A stretch of DNA of 44,801 nt from Parcubacteria group bacterium GW2011_GWA2_51_10 (GCA_001004265.1 LCQS01000006.1:1-44801); one strand, 5' to 3'. Shown: positions 1 to 7,114, counted from the first letter of the stretch. Numbers and translations: made by a program. The notes: a model not told the origin generated them from the sequence alone.

Positions 1-492
1 TATATTTCCCTACCGGGAAAAATTCGCATCGAACAATCAACAAAACAGCGAGATTATGTTGACTGGAAATATCAAGAATTGCGCTCGCTGTGCTATCCAG
101 CACAGCCTAGAGAAATTACCCATATACTTTCGACGGGGAAACAACACACATCAGTGTTCTTTCTCTTGCGGCAGTACTTCAGATCGTGGAGATCGATATT
201 TTATGAAGGAAGAATCAAAATCTTTCCTCGTGATTTACCGGTTACGCCACTGTCTTTAGCTGTTTGGTATATGGATGACGGTTGTTGGACAGGAAAGAAA
301 GCTCTGATTTGCGCGGAAAGTTTTGATGGAATATATCGGGAAAATATGCAAAAAGCGTTTATTGACCAATACGGGATTGAAACCGTTGTTGGCAAGAATG
401 GAAGACTTGTCATTCGAAAGAAATTTCATGATCAGTTTTTCTCGCTTATTGCCCCGCACATTATTTCTTCAATGAAGTACAAACTTCCATAA
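1..492 (+). CDS. LAGLIDADG homing endonuclease, C-terminal part (gene cut by window edge)
   Basis: The reading frame is open from base 1, so the start lies outside the window and about 163 C-terminal residues are visible. The first visible residues include an RIEQS-type stretch followed by YVDWKYQEL, typical of intron-encoded LAGLIDADG endonucleases. The later LSLAVWYMDDG segment matches the family's second-half acidic motif. Such enzymes cut an intronless allele of the host gene so that the intron is copied into it. The frame sits inside an intron in the 16S rRNA gene and ends about 150 nt before the 3' exon. The first LAGLIDADG motif would be upstream of the window, so intactness cannot be judged. 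Confidence 0.85.
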   Translation, partial: YISLPGKIRIEQSTKQRDYVDWKYQELRSLCYPAQPREITHILSTGKQHTSVFFLLRQYFRSWRSIFYEGRIKIFPRDLPVTPLSLAVWYMDDGCWTGKKALICAESFDGIYRENMQKAFIDQYGIETVVGKNGRLVIRKKFHDQFFSLIAPHIISSMKYKLP

Positions 493-644
493 CCCCGTAA
501 CGACTTGTCCCTTGCGGGACAGAGTTATCGCTTCGAGCAATAGCTAAAACGCTGGCCCCTCATCCGCTTATCGCGGAAAGGGTGAAGGTATAGTCTAATT
601 CTACAGAAATGTAAGAAGCTAATGGAATCGTTCCCTTCAGTGGG
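1..644 (+). ncRNA. Group I intron in 16S rRNA (3' portion)
   Basis: Everything before about position 645 is foreign to 16S rRNA, whereas the sequence from there on is 16S. The intron holds the homing endonuclease frame and then about 150 nt of non-coding core. Near 583-600 is a GAAGGTATAGTCTA string that resembles the conserved P7/J8-7 side of group I introns. The 3' splice site is placed near 644/645, just before GTAACGAACGCAACCC, which corresponds to the conserved 16S sequence near E. coli position 1100. The exact junction is uncertain by a few bases, and the 5' half and 5' splice site are outside the window. Confidence 0.75.
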
Positions 645-934
645 GTAACGAACGCAACCCTCGTTGCCTGTTACAAGTGTCAGGCGAGACTGCCCCCTCA
701 CGGGGGAGGAAGGTGAGGATGACACCCGACCTCATGAAGCCGGAATCGCTAGTAATCGCGGATCAGCCACGCCGCGGTGAATACGTTCTCAAGCCTTGTA
801 CTCACCGCCCGTCAACTCAGGGAAGTTGGGAGTGCCCGAAGCCCGCCCTCGCGGCGGTTCAAGGCAAACTCAATGACAAAGAGTAAGTCGTAACAAGGCA
901 TGGGTAGCGGAAGCTGCTCATGGATTCATTCAAA
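645..934 (+). rRNA. rrs: 16S ribosomal RNA, 3' exon with an internal gap and altered 3' end
   Basis: Recognisable 16S landmarks are AACGAACGCAACCC, GGAGGAAGGTGAGGATGAC, GGAATCGCTAGTAATCGCGG, CTTGTACTCACCGCCCGTC and GTCGTAACAAGG. Between GGATGAC (about 722) and the CCTCATGAAG segment (about 732) roughly 110-120 nt are missing, corresponding to E. coli positions about 1195-1311, including the near-universal block around 1225-1242. The final helix (h45) is present with GGAA loop and changed but still pairing flanks (CATG with CATG). The tail after it reads GGATTCATTC instead of GGATCACCTCC, so no anti-Shine-Dalgarno is seen. The end is set by analogy with E. coli. No 23S, 5S or spacer tRNA follows in the window. 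Confidence 0.85.
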
Positions 935-1073
935 ATTGATAAGGCCAGCACACGCTTGCGTGTGACGGCTTGATTGTCGATTTCTGTATCTCGATCGAGT
1001 ACAGAAGGGCAATGATTGTGTACCCATCTCTCAATCTGACAGACCGGAAAGACGGACCTAGGTTCTTGGACGG

Positions 1074-1182
1074 AACAAAAGAGTGTCCCGACGTTACAGT
1101 CGGGATCCCGACCGAAGCGTCGGGATGTATATCAAGCGTACAAGCAAAAAGCGCCGACCCTTCGTGGGCACGGCGCTTTTTG
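1074..1182 (+). repeat. Bipartite repeat, copy 1, ending in an intrinsic terminator
   Basis: Two conserved blocks, AACAAAAGAGTGT (1074-1086) and a 45-bp block (1138-1182), flank a variable middle that contains its own inverted repeat. The same arrangement occurs at 2229-2333; the 45-bp blocks differ at one position. The second block is a hairpin with arms AAAAAGCGCCG (1146-1156) and CGGCGCTTTTT (1171-1181) followed by T-rich sequence, so it can act as a terminator, here plausibly for the 16S transcript. The 935-1073 spacer between 16S and the repeat shows only a small CACACG/CGTGTG hairpin (949-964) and no gene. Confidence 0.8.
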
Positions 1183-1227
1183 TTTTGAGGAGGTATACTT
1201 TATATATTAAATCTGCCGAACAAATGC

Positions 1228-1575
1228 ATGGAAAATTACGAACAGCGGCAGGAAAGATATCGATCTGAAGCGGCTAAAGAATTTACTCCCGAGCACCTGC
1301 GCGACATTGCAAAACTTGAACACTGTGCTCGGGATTTACTGGCAAAAACTGTAGCTGAATTGCACTCCGCCATTTCTCTCAAGGATTCGAAGAGGGTCGC
1401 CTATTTGCGTCAAAGGAGATTTTATTTACTGCTTCTTTGCGACGAGTCGGTAACTAGGTCAATATTGAGAGGAAACCTCAATCAGATGCGACGGCGAAAT
1501 AGTTTAGTAGCTGATGAGGTTATAAAAGAAGTGGAACAAAAAGCAGGTGCTCACTTTGACAATGTTCTGCAGTAG
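1228..1575 (+). CDS. Hypothetical protein, charged and helical, 115 aa
   Basis: No family is recognised. The product is rich in Arg, Glu and Leu with no membrane segment or signal peptide, and looks like an all-helical soluble protein; a hydrophobic LRQRRFYLLLLCDE stretch lies near the middle. There is no Shine-Dalgarno sequence at a useful distance from the ATG; a second ATG four bases upstream is out of frame. The gene lies between two copies of a terminator repeat, next to a fragment of the AdoMet decarboxylase-like gene and the hicBA pair, which suggests it belongs to an inserted or exchanged segment. Coding status rests on length and composition only. Confidence 0.5.
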   Translation: MENYEQRQERYRSEAAKEFTPEHLRDIAKLEHCARDLLAKTVAELHSAISLKDSKRVAYLRQRRFYLLLLCDESVTRSILRGNLNQMRRRNSLVADEVIKEVEQKAGAHFDNVLQ

Positions 1576-1629
1576 GTTACACAACGAAAAAAAGCCCCTA
1601 AGGAAGCTCTTTTCGATTGGATAAAAAAC

Positions 1630-1715
1630 CTATCTTCGCAGTGTGTAGTTGAGACTATAGTCCTTTGCCTCGAAGAATTCTTTGGCAAACTTTGCTGCTT
1701 TCCGCTCCGAATGGC
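1630..1715 (-). pseudogene. 3' fragment of an AdoMet decarboxylase-like gene
   Basis: On the minus strand this stretch encodes a tail ending in FFEAKDYSLNYTLRR and a stop, nearly identical to the C-terminus of the intact gene at 2709-3116 (FFEAKDYTLNYTLRK). Similarity stops upstream of the alanine-rich AAKFAKE part, so only about 25 residues remain and no catalytic residue is present. It is therefore a duplicated remnant rather than a gene. It sits between the orphan gene at 1228-1575 and hicB, mirroring the position of the intact gene behind the orphan gene at 2399-2638. Confidence 0.75.
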
Positions 1716-1764
1716 TGAGAAATCTTTCATTGACCGGACACAAGGAGGAGTATATTCTTTGGAC

Positions 1765-1995
1765 ATGAAAGTCCATTCATACACCGTGCAAATTGAGCCG
1801 GTCGCCGAGGGCGGCTACTGGTCGCGTGTCCCCGCACTTTCGGGCTGTTTTTCACAAGGGGAAACAATCGAAGAGACGATCGCAAATACGAAAGAGGCAA
1901 TCGAACTCTATCTCGAGGGGCTTGCCGCTGAAAAAGAAGATATTCCAGAGGAATCTGATGGGGTCGTTAGCGTCCGGATTCCGGTGTCGCTCTAG
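1765..1995 (+). CDS. hicB: HicB-family antitoxin
   Basis: The protein of about 76 residues has the HicB core: a YTVQIEP strand, then EGGYWSRVPALSGCFSQGETIEETIANTKEAIELYLEG, which is the partial RNase H-like fold of HicB. HicB neutralises HicA and usually represses the pair. A strong AAGGAGGAG (1742-1750) precedes it; spacing is best for a TTG at 1759 and long for the ATG at 1765, whose MKVHSYTVQ beginning matches the family better, so the start is one or the other. It is followed after one base by hicA. The antitoxin-first order is reversed relative to the E. coli hicAB arrangement but is common in other bacteria. Confidence 0.85.
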   Translation: MKVHSYTVQIEPVAEGGYWSRVPALSGCFSQGETIEETIANTKEAIELYLEGLAAEKEDIPEESDGVVSVRIPVSL

Positions 1996-1996
1996 C

Positions 1997-2221
1997 ATGT
2001 CGCCACGTCTGCCGAACATAACGGCGAAAGAGGCCGCGAGTGCGTTTGCGAAGGCCGGGTTCAAACTAGTAGGCCAGCGGGGAAGCCATGCTCGCATGAA
2101 GAACGCAGAAGGCGTGCAGATCGTAATTCCAATGCACACGGGCGATATCAAGCGCCCGCTTCTGAAAGCAGCTATAAAACAGGCGGGACTCACGGAAACT
2201 GAATTCCGCAAGCTGCTTTAA
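1997..2221 (+). CDS. hicA: HicA-family mRNA interferase toxin
   Basis: The 74-residue product starts at the ATG one base after the hicB stop. It shows the HicA/YcfA dsRBD-like pattern: LPNITAKEAASAFAKAGFKLVGQRGSH, with the catalytic His in the GSH motif (H31), then a positively charged strand and IPMHTGDIKRPLLKAAIKQAG. HicA toxins cleave mRNA and tmRNA and are held inactive by HicB. Length is typical of the family. The tight spacing implies co-translation with the antitoxin. The pair lies between the two copies of a direct repeat, consistent with acquisition as a cassette. Confidence 0.88.
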   Translation: MSPRLPNITAKEAASAFAKAGFKLVGQRGSHARMKNAEGVQIVIPMHTGDIKRPLLKAAIKQAGLTETEFRKLL

Positions 2222-2228
2222 TTTATGG

Positions 2229-2333
2229 GACAAAAGAGTGTGTATGGCGAGCAGCTTCTGGCTGCGAGCTTCTAGAAAATACCAATGTGTACAAGCAAAA
2301 AGCGCCGACCCTTCATGGGCACGGCGCTTTTTG
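2229..2333 (+). repeat. Bipartite repeat, copy 2, ending in an intrinsic terminator
   Basis: Second copy of the element at 1074-1182: ACAAAAGAGTGT just after the hicA stop, a different middle with its own GCAGC/GCTGC hairpin, then the 45-bp block (2289-2333) with one mismatch. The hairpin arms are 2297-2307 and 2322-2332, followed by TGTATTTCTT, so it probably terminates the hicBA transcript. The two copies bracket a region of about 1.1 kb containing an orphan gene, a decarboxylase fragment and hicBA. Confidence 0.8.
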
Positions 2334-2398
2334 TATTTCTTGCGCTTAAACTGACATAGTGATTGTATGTGGGTCGTACTGATCGAAAGGAGTCCAAC

Positions 2399-2638
2399 GT
2401 GGCGAAGCGACTGCACGAATACCCGAATGTCCGCACCGACCTCGATGCGGTGTTCAATGAGCTGCAACGAGAGATGAATCTCGATTCACCTGACCCGATG
2501 ACTCAGATCGCCGTGAGATTCGCATTCCTCGCGAAATGCAAGGGGATCAAGATTTCTCCAATGGGTATGAGCCCCGAGGAGACGTTGCGTGCCCAGAATT
2601 TCTTTCTCGATTTCGTTCTCGCGATTCATGGGGACTAA
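2399..2638 (+). CDS. Hypothetical protein, 79 aa, with a clear ribosome binding site
   Basis: The GTG at 2399 is preceded by AAAGGAG (2386-2392) with six bases of spacing, one of the few real Shine-Dalgarno sequences in the window, so I prefer it to the upstream ATG at 2363. The soluble product has a KRLHEYPNVRTDLDAVFNE beginning and an FAFLAKCKGIKISPMGMSP segment in the middle; no domain is recognised. It is followed by its own terminator and then by the convergent AdoMet decarboxylase-like gene. Confidence 0.6.
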   Translation: MAKRLHEYPNVRTDLDAVFNELQREMNLDSPDPMTQIAVRFAFLAKCKGIKISPMGMSPEETLRAQNFFLDFVLAIHGD

Positions 2639-2662
2639 AGACGTGGAAGCGCACGGACGACG

Positions 2663-2690
2663 AAAAGGCGCACCAAGTAGTGCGCCTTTT
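2663..2690 (+). terminator. Intrinsic terminator, probably bidirectional
   Basis: An 11-bp perfect hairpin AAAAGGCGCAC / GTGCGCCTTTT with a six-base loop, followed by CCTTCTT. It lies between two convergent genes, and because the arms carry A and T runs it can serve both strands. Confidence 0.85.
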
Positions 2691-2708
2691 CCTTCTTAGT
2701 GTATCCGT

Positions 2709-3116
2709 TTATTTCCTCAATGTGTAATTCAATGTGTAGTCTTTTGCCTCGAAGAATTTCTTGGCGAATTCTGCGGCCTCAAACGGGTTGTAGTACTTGC
2801 AGGAGAAGATGTCCAAGTACGTCGTGTTCGTCTGGTTTGCAAAGTGCGCCGAGATGCACGATGTTTCAATGAGCTGGACCATCGAGAAGCCGGCGACTTT
2901 TTCATCCTCACCGAAATCAACGACTTGGCATTCGCCGAATCGCTTCATTTCGATGCGCTCGCACAGCTCGTATGTGAACTGTTTAATTTTTTCTGCGCTG
3001 CGAATCGTGTCCGGATTGCATCCGTGCAAATCAATCCCTGCTGCTAATCCCCACGCGTCGACGACTTGGTACTCGCTGCGGAGCTGTTCGTTTCGCTCCA
3101 TCACTGTTGTTTTCAT
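2709..3116 (-). CDS. S-adenosylmethionine decarboxylase-like protein
   Basis: The 135-residue protein matches the small prokaryotic AdoMet decarboxylase (SpeD/SpeH) class in size and in the order of key residues. Within LIETSCISAHF, Ser86 follows the Glu84-Thr85 pair where the family has E-S-H, with His91 five residues later as in the processing His, and DIFSC supplies Cys106 as in the catalytic Cys. Autocleavage before the Ser would create the pyruvoyl cofactor, and decarboxylated AdoMet would serve polyamine synthesis. The usual E-S-H triad reads T-S-C, so activity is plausible but not certain. No spermidine synthase is nearby. A fragment of its 3' end is duplicated at 1630-1715. Confidence 0.72.
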   Translation of the reverse strand: MKTTVMERNEQLRSEYQVVDAWGLAAGIDLHGCNPDTIRSAEKIKQFTYELCERIEMKRFGECQVVDFGEDEKVAGFSMVQLIETSCISAHFANQTNTTYLDIFSCKYYNPFEAAEFAKKFFEAKDYTLNYTLRK

Positions 3117-3265
3117 CTCTGATGAACATAATTAAATTAGCTGACAATGCCGATATGATACATGCTGTGAGTGAGATGTGTATCCGGCTGGAGATAACTG
3201 TGCATAACTTCTCGAAGGCCTATCTCATGGCAGAAAGAGGTCATTTTTGATAACATCATCCCACT

Positions 3266-3337
3266 GCGCGCGTAGTTCAGTGGTAGAACGCCGTCCTGAT
3301 AAGACGGAGGCCGAAAGTTCGATCCTTTCCGCGCGCA
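3266..3337 (+). tRNA. tRNA-Ile (GAT)
   Basis: A 72-nt cloverleaf: acceptor stem GCGCGCG (3266-3272) pairing with CGCGCGC (3330-3336), D arm with GTGGTAGAAC, anticodon stem CCGTC/GACGG around loop CTGATAA (anticodon GAT), T arm GAAAG-TTCGATC-CTTTC. The discriminator is A3337, followed by CCG, so the CCA end is not encoded. murA starts only ten bases downstream, so tRNA and murA probably share a transcript. Confidence 0.95.
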
Positions 3338-3347
3338 CCGTAGCAAT

Positions 3348-4652
3348 ATGAATTACAAAGTAATCGGTGGAAAGAAGTTGCGCGGCACCGTGCGCACTAA
3401 TATTTCTAAGAATGCTTCAGTTGCGCTTATTGCTGCAGCGCTTCTCAATAAGGGCGAGACGATTCTCAAGCGCGTCCCACGTATCGAAGAAGTGAAGCGC
3501 ATGATTGAAGTTATGGAGTCCATCGGTGTGAAAATCGTTTGGGATCCGAGCGGCGACATGCGCATCATTCCGCCCGGGAAAGTAGATCTCACGAAGCTTA
3601 ACCGCGAAGCGGCAGAGCGGACGCGCAGCATCGTGCATTTTATCGCTCCGCTTGCTCATCTGTTTAAGTCGTTCGAGTTGCCGGCCCCAGCAGGATGCAA
3701 TTTAGGTAAGCGAACCCTGGGCCCGCACATTGATGCTTTTGCCCGGCTCGGAATTTCTGTTACTGCGAATCCTGAAACGCATTCGTATCACGTCGAAGTA
3801 GGTAGCTTACAGCCGGCGGAGATTGTCATGTACGAAGCGAGCGACACTGGTACCGAAGATGTCTTGATGGCGGCTGCCAAAATTCCTGGAACGACTATCA
3901 TAAAATTCGCGAGTGCGAATTATATGGTGCAGGATCTGTGCATATTTCTAAGACGCTGCGGCGTGAAGATCGAAGGTGTAGGAACCTCTACATTAGTCGT
4001 GCACGGGTTGGCAGACATCCATGGAGAGATTCACGGTCACCCAAGCGAGGATCCGATCGAATCCATGTTCTTTATTTCGCTCGCGGCAACTACCGGCTCG
4101 GAAATTACCATCGAACGGTGTCCGATGGATTTTCTTGAGCTGGAACTTTTCACACTTCAGCAAATGGGGCTTCAGTATGAGCGAGGCGAATCATATGCGT
4201 CCGAAAACGGGCACACTGTTCTGCGCGATATTTCGATTAAGAAATCCGAACTTGTCAGCCCTCCGGAAAAGATCGCACCGCGGCCGTATCCGGGAATAAA
4301 TATTGACAACCTGCCTTTTTTTGTACCTGTTGCGACGCAGGCTAAAGGAGAAACTCTCATACACGATTGGGTATACGACGGCAGAGCGCAATATTACTTG
4401 GAAATGAACCATCTGGGCGCGAATATTCAACTACTCGATCAGCACCGCGCGCTTGTGAAAGGTCCGACGAAGCTTCACGCGGCAAAAGTGCAGGCGCCGC
4501 AGGCGCTTCGCCCCGCGACGCTTCTTTTAATAGGAATGCTCGCGGCGGAAGGTGAATCGATGCTTATGGATGTGTATCCTATAAACCGCGGATATGAGAA
4601 TTTGCACGAGCGATTGAAGGCAATCGGCGCGTCCGTTGACGCAGTCGAGTAG
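3348..4652 (+). CDS. murA: UDP-N-acetylglucosamine 1-carboxyvinyltransferase
   Basis: MurA adds enolpyruvate from PEP to UDP-GlcNAc, the first committed step of peptidoglycan synthesis in the cytoplasm. The 434-residue protein has the EPSP-synthase-like double inside-out barrel layout. Visible family features are ISKNASVAL with Lys21-Asn22, the mobile loop PAGCNLGKR with Cys117 (the fosfomycin-reactive Cys of E. coli MurA) and Arg122, and a NIDNLPFFVP segment carrying the Asp of the active site. The N-terminus is of normal length. No Shine-Dalgarno sequence precedes the ATG, which lies ten bases after tRNA-Ile. purN follows after one base, so the two are likely co-transcribed. Confidence 0.93.
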   Translation: MNYKVIGGKKLRGTVRTNISKNASVALIAAALLNKGETILKRVPRIEEVKRMIEVMESIGVKIVWDPSGDMRIIPPGKVDLTKLNREAAERTRSIVHFIAPLAHLFKSFELPAPAGCNLGKRTLGPHIDAFARLGISVTANPETHSYHVEVGSLQPAEIVMYEASDTGTEDVLMAAAKIPGTTIIKFASANYMVQDLCIFLRRCGVKIEGVGTSTLVVHGLADIHGEIHGHPSEDPIESMFFISLAATTGSEITIERCPMDFLELELFTLQQMGLQYERGESYASENGHTVLRDISIKKSELVSPPEKIAPRPYPGINIDNLPFFVPVATQAKGETLIHDWVYDGRAQYYLEMNHLGANIQLLDQHRALVKGPTKLHAAKVQAPQALRPATLLLIGMLAAEGESMLMDVYPINRGYENLHERLKAIGASVDAVE

Positions 4653-4653
4653 C

Positions 4654-5313
4654 ATGAATAAACCGAAGTTGATCGTTTTTGCATCTGGCACAAAAGACGG
4701 CGGCGGATCCGGTTTTGAGAATCTTGTACACGCATCGTGGGACGGCATTCTCGACGCCGAGATCGTTGCCGTCGTTTCTAATAATGAGCATGGGGGCGTT
4801 CACGAACGTGCCAACCGGCTTGGGATTCACTTTGTGTATTTCTCCGGTCCATATGATGCAGGAAGCTACGAACGAATTGTCGCCAATGCTGATGCAGAAT
4901 GGGTTGCACTTTCCGGCTGGCTTAAGCACGTCAAAGGACTTGATCCAGCAAGAACCTTCAACATTCACCCGACCCTCCTTTCTGAAGCCAGATTCGCCGG
5001 GCTCTACGGACAAAAAGTTCACCAAGCCGTCGCGGACGCTTTAGAAAAAGGAGAGATGACAGAATCCGGACTCTCGATGCATTTTGTTACGGACGAGTAT
5101 GACCGGGGCCCAATCTTTTTTGAATATCGGGTGCCGCTTAAGAAAGGAATGTCCGCAGAAGAGATCGCCAAAGCAGTGAATGTCGAGGAACATCGTTGGC
5201 AGCCGAAAATCACGAACATGGTGGTGCACGGCGAAATCCGCTGGGACGGAAAAGATTCGCAGAGCCTCAATGTCCCAGGAGATTACAAATATTTGCCAAG
5301 ACTCAATGCTTAA
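4654..5313 (+). CDS. purN: Phosphoribosylglycinamide formyltransferase (10-formyl-THF dependent)
   Basis: PurN transfers a formyl group from 10-formyltetrahydrofolate to GAR in purine synthesis. The 219-residue protein has the Rossmann-like start [20 protein letters not shown], the catalytic pair in FNIHPTLLS (Asn103, His105) and the DEYDRGPI motif with Asp150. The start at 4654 follows the murA stop directly and gives the family's usual N-terminus. Its 3' end overlaps the convergent purT by 11 bp, so the two genes for the same reaction face each other. The neighbours are not other pur genes, so purine synthesis genes are scattered or incomplete. Confidence 0.9.
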   Translation: MNKPKLIVFASGTKDGGGSGFENLVHASWDGILDAEIVAVVSNNEHGGVHERANRLGIHFVYFSGPYDAGSYERIVANADAEWVALSGWLKHVKGLDPARTFNIHPTLLSEARFAGLYGQKVHQAVADALEKGEMTESGLSMHFVTDEYDRGPIFFEYRVPLKKGMSAEEIAKAVNVEEHRWQPKITNMVVHGEIRWDGKDSQSLNVPGDYKYLPRLNA

Positions 5314-6490
5314 GAATACGGATTTCCTTCGCTGTTCGCATTGCTTTCTTGCGTGCTTCGGCAACGGTTTTGCCGATTGCGAGTGCAACTCCCATTCTGC
5401 GGTGGCCGGGGGAGAGGGGTTTTCCGAAAATGCGGACCCATGTACCAGGCGCTTTGAGAGCTTTTTCTACTCCCGTATAAGTTGGATTGTCGGTTTTAAT
5501 ATCTGCCAGCAGCGCTACCGACGCGCCAGGTCGGCAAGGAATTTCGGGAATCGGGAGTCCCAAAATCGCTCGCACATGAAGTTCCATTTCACTCATTGTC
5601 TGAGAAACCATCGTCACCATTCCCGTGTCATGTGGGCGCGGCGAAAGTTCTGAAAAGAAAACATCGTCTCCTTTTATAAAGAGTTCAACGCCAAAAATGC
5701 CGCGGCCTTTTGTGCCGCACAGTTCATTTACTATCTTGCGCGCAATTGCTTGCGCCTTTTTAAGAACGGCGGGCTTCATCGGATGCGGTTGCCAGCTCTC
5801 GCGATAGTCGCCATCGATCTGGATGTGTCCCACTGGCGCGCAAAAACTTATGCCGCCCGCATGTCGCACCGTTAGCAGGGTTATTTCATAATCGAATTTG
5901 ATCTGCCCTTCAACAATCACTCGGCCAGTTTTGCCACGTCCTGTTTTCATGGCTGTTTCCCAAGCTTTTTTAAGCTCCCTTTCATTTTTTACTTTGCTCT
6001 GCCCGTGCCCGGAAGACGACATCGTCGGCTTCACAAAGCAAGGGAATCCGACGTCGAGCGCGCCCTTCTCCAACTCTTCGAGACTTCCTGCAAAATGATA
6101 CGGCGAGGTAGGCAGCTTCAGTTTCTCCGCTGCAAGTTTGCGAATTCCCTCTCGATCCATCGTGAGACGGACTGCTCTCGCGGTTGGAATAACTGTCCAA
6201 CCTTCCTTTTCCAACTCCACGAGAGTAGAAGTTGCAATTGCTTCTATCTCCGGAACGATGTATGCTGGCTTTTCTTTCTCTACGACTCGCCGGATATTTT
6301 TGCCTTCAAGCATCGGAAACACATAACTTCTGTGAGCGATCTGCATCGCCGGTGCATTTTCATATCTGTCGCATGCGACAACTTCAACGCCGAGTCGCAT
6401 CGCCTCTATTGCGACCTCGCGACCCAACTCGCCGCTTCCCAGAAGCAATATTTTGATTGCATTTGGCTTCAACGGCGTCCCGAATTTCAT
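5303..6490 (-). CDS. purT: Formate-dependent phosphoribosylglycinamide formyltransferase
   Basis: PurT makes formyl-GAR from GAR, ATP and formate without folate. The product from the ATG at 6490 is 395 residues, close to E. coli PurT; the frame continues upstream to 6559, but [25 protein letters not shown] is the normal beginning. ATP-grasp features include [45 protein letters not shown] and [30 protein letters not shown]. It is convergent with purN and the tails overlap by 11 bp. Having both enzymes gives either a folate-dependent or a folate-independent route at this step. Confidence 0.93.
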   Translation of the reverse strand: MKFGTPLKPNAIKILLLGSGELGREVAIEAMRLGVEVVACDRYENAPAMQIAHRSYVFPMLEGKNIRRVVEKEKPAYIVPEIEAIATSTLVELEKEGWTVIPTARAVRLTMDREGIRKLAAEKLKLPTSPYHFAGSLEELEKGALDVGFPCFVKPTMSSSGHGQSKVKNERELKKAWETAMKTGRGKTGRVIVEGQIKFDYEITLLTVRHAGGISFCAPVGHIQIDGDYRESWQPHPMKPAVLKKAQAIARKIVNELCGTKGRGIFGVELFIKGDDVFFSELSPRPHDTGMVTMVSQTMSEMELHVRAILGLPIPEIPCRPGASVALLADIKTDNPTYTGVEKALKAPGTWVRIFGKPLSPGHRRMGVALAIGKTVAEARKKAMRTAKEIRILKH

Positions 6491-6569
6491 AGTCCGGATA
6501 GTACCATAGCAGGAATTTGAGGTGAATTTACATGCTAGGGTTAATGCAGCTTTGTTCAAGGAGATTCAC

Positions 6570-6797
6570 ATGAAGCGCGACATTCCATACTACTTGATGG
6601 ACGCAAAGGGTTTGAACGCCGACTCGCCAGAGCTTCTGATGTTGCGCGCGATTGAAAAGGCGCGAAACCACGGAATCGGATCTGTAGTCGCTTTTGGCGT
6701 CGTCGTTGCGGCAGGAACGATGACACTCGCCTGCGGCGCATTTTATTTCTGGAGCAGGTGTTTCCAGAGCGCACGATCTGTGCGGCGGAAGACATGA
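6570..6797 (+). CDS. Small single-pass membrane protein, 75 aa
   Basis: The ATG at 6570 has AAGGAG (6558-6563) six bases upstream, which decides the start over the upstream ATG at 6522. A polar N-terminal half (MKRDIPYYLMDAKGLNADS, then LLMLRAIEKARNHG) is followed by one hydrophobic segment of about 22 residues (VVAFGVVVAAGTMTLACGAF) and a basic tail. No family is recognised. It is divergent from purT and followed by its own terminator. Confidence 0.6.
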   Translation: MKRDIPYYLMDAKGLNADSPELLMLRAIEKARNHGIGSVVAFGVVVAAGTMTLACGAFYFWSRCFQSARSVRRKT

Positions 6798-6815
6798 GGA
6801 ACGCCTCCCCTCGAC

Positions 6816-6840
6816 GGAGCCCTTAGCAGGGCTCCTCGTT
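6816..6840 (+). terminator. Intrinsic terminator
   Basis: GGAGCCC / GGGCTCC with a six-base loop, followed by TCGTTT. It lies about 20 bases after the stop of the small membrane protein gene. Confidence 0.75.
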
Positions 6841-6889
6841 TATCGCATCTCGCTTAAAAAAGAGAGCTGATTTACAATGCGCTCCTCGG

Positions 6890-6976
6890 GCCGCGGTGGT
6901 GAAATCGGCAGACACGCTAGCTTCAGGAGCTAGTGCCCGCAAGGGCTTGGGAGTTCAAATCTCCCCCGCGGCACCA
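6890..6976 (+). tRNA. tRNA-Leu (CAG)
   Basis: An 87-nt class II tRNA: acceptor GCCGCGG pairs with CCGCGGC (6966-6972), anticodon stem CTAGC/GCTAG around TTCAGGA (anticodon CAG), a long variable arm GCCCGCAAGGGC, T arm GGGAG-TTCAAAT-CTCCC, discriminator A and an encoded CCA (6974-6976). Recombinase remnants begin about 140 bp downstream, in keeping with tRNA genes as integration targets. Confidence 0.96.
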
Positions 6977-7070
6977 CATAGGAAATTGCAAGTATGAAAG
7001 GTTCGCCTCGCTTCGCTCGGCGACTAATTTGTATTCAATTTTGGGGGTAAAAACGAATTGGCGATTCTGC

Positions 7071-7097
7071 ATTTTGGGAGAAGAAAATTTTTTAATC
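7071..7097 (+). repeat. Direct repeat upstream of recombinase remnant, copy 1
   Basis: An ATTTTGGGAGAAGAAAATTT-type sequence of about 27 bp that recurs at 7301-7326 with one substitution and one missing T. Each copy sits 10-20 bases before an ATG (7115 and 7336). A shorter third match, ATTTTGGGGG, occurs near 7040. The repeats bracket the recombinase remnant. Confidence 0.7.
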
Positions 7098-7114
7098 CTT
7101 AATTTTTAAAACTT

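Noticed and set aside
677..886. Open frame across the 16S exon
   Set aside because: It is a translation of conserved rRNA sequence and has no protein meaning.
1852..2467. Minus-strand frames opposite hicBA and the repeat
   Set aside because: They are antisense shadows of hicB and hicA and run through a terminator hairpin.
3199..3207. TGTGCATAA, a perfect DnaA-box match, before tRNA-Ile
   Set aside because: A single site is expected by chance, there is no cluster or AT-rich region, and no dnaA or dnaN is nearby.
3137..3346. Minus-strand frame with an RKGSNFRPPSYQDG-like segment
   Set aside because: It is the antisense translation of tRNA-Ile, a common false gene.
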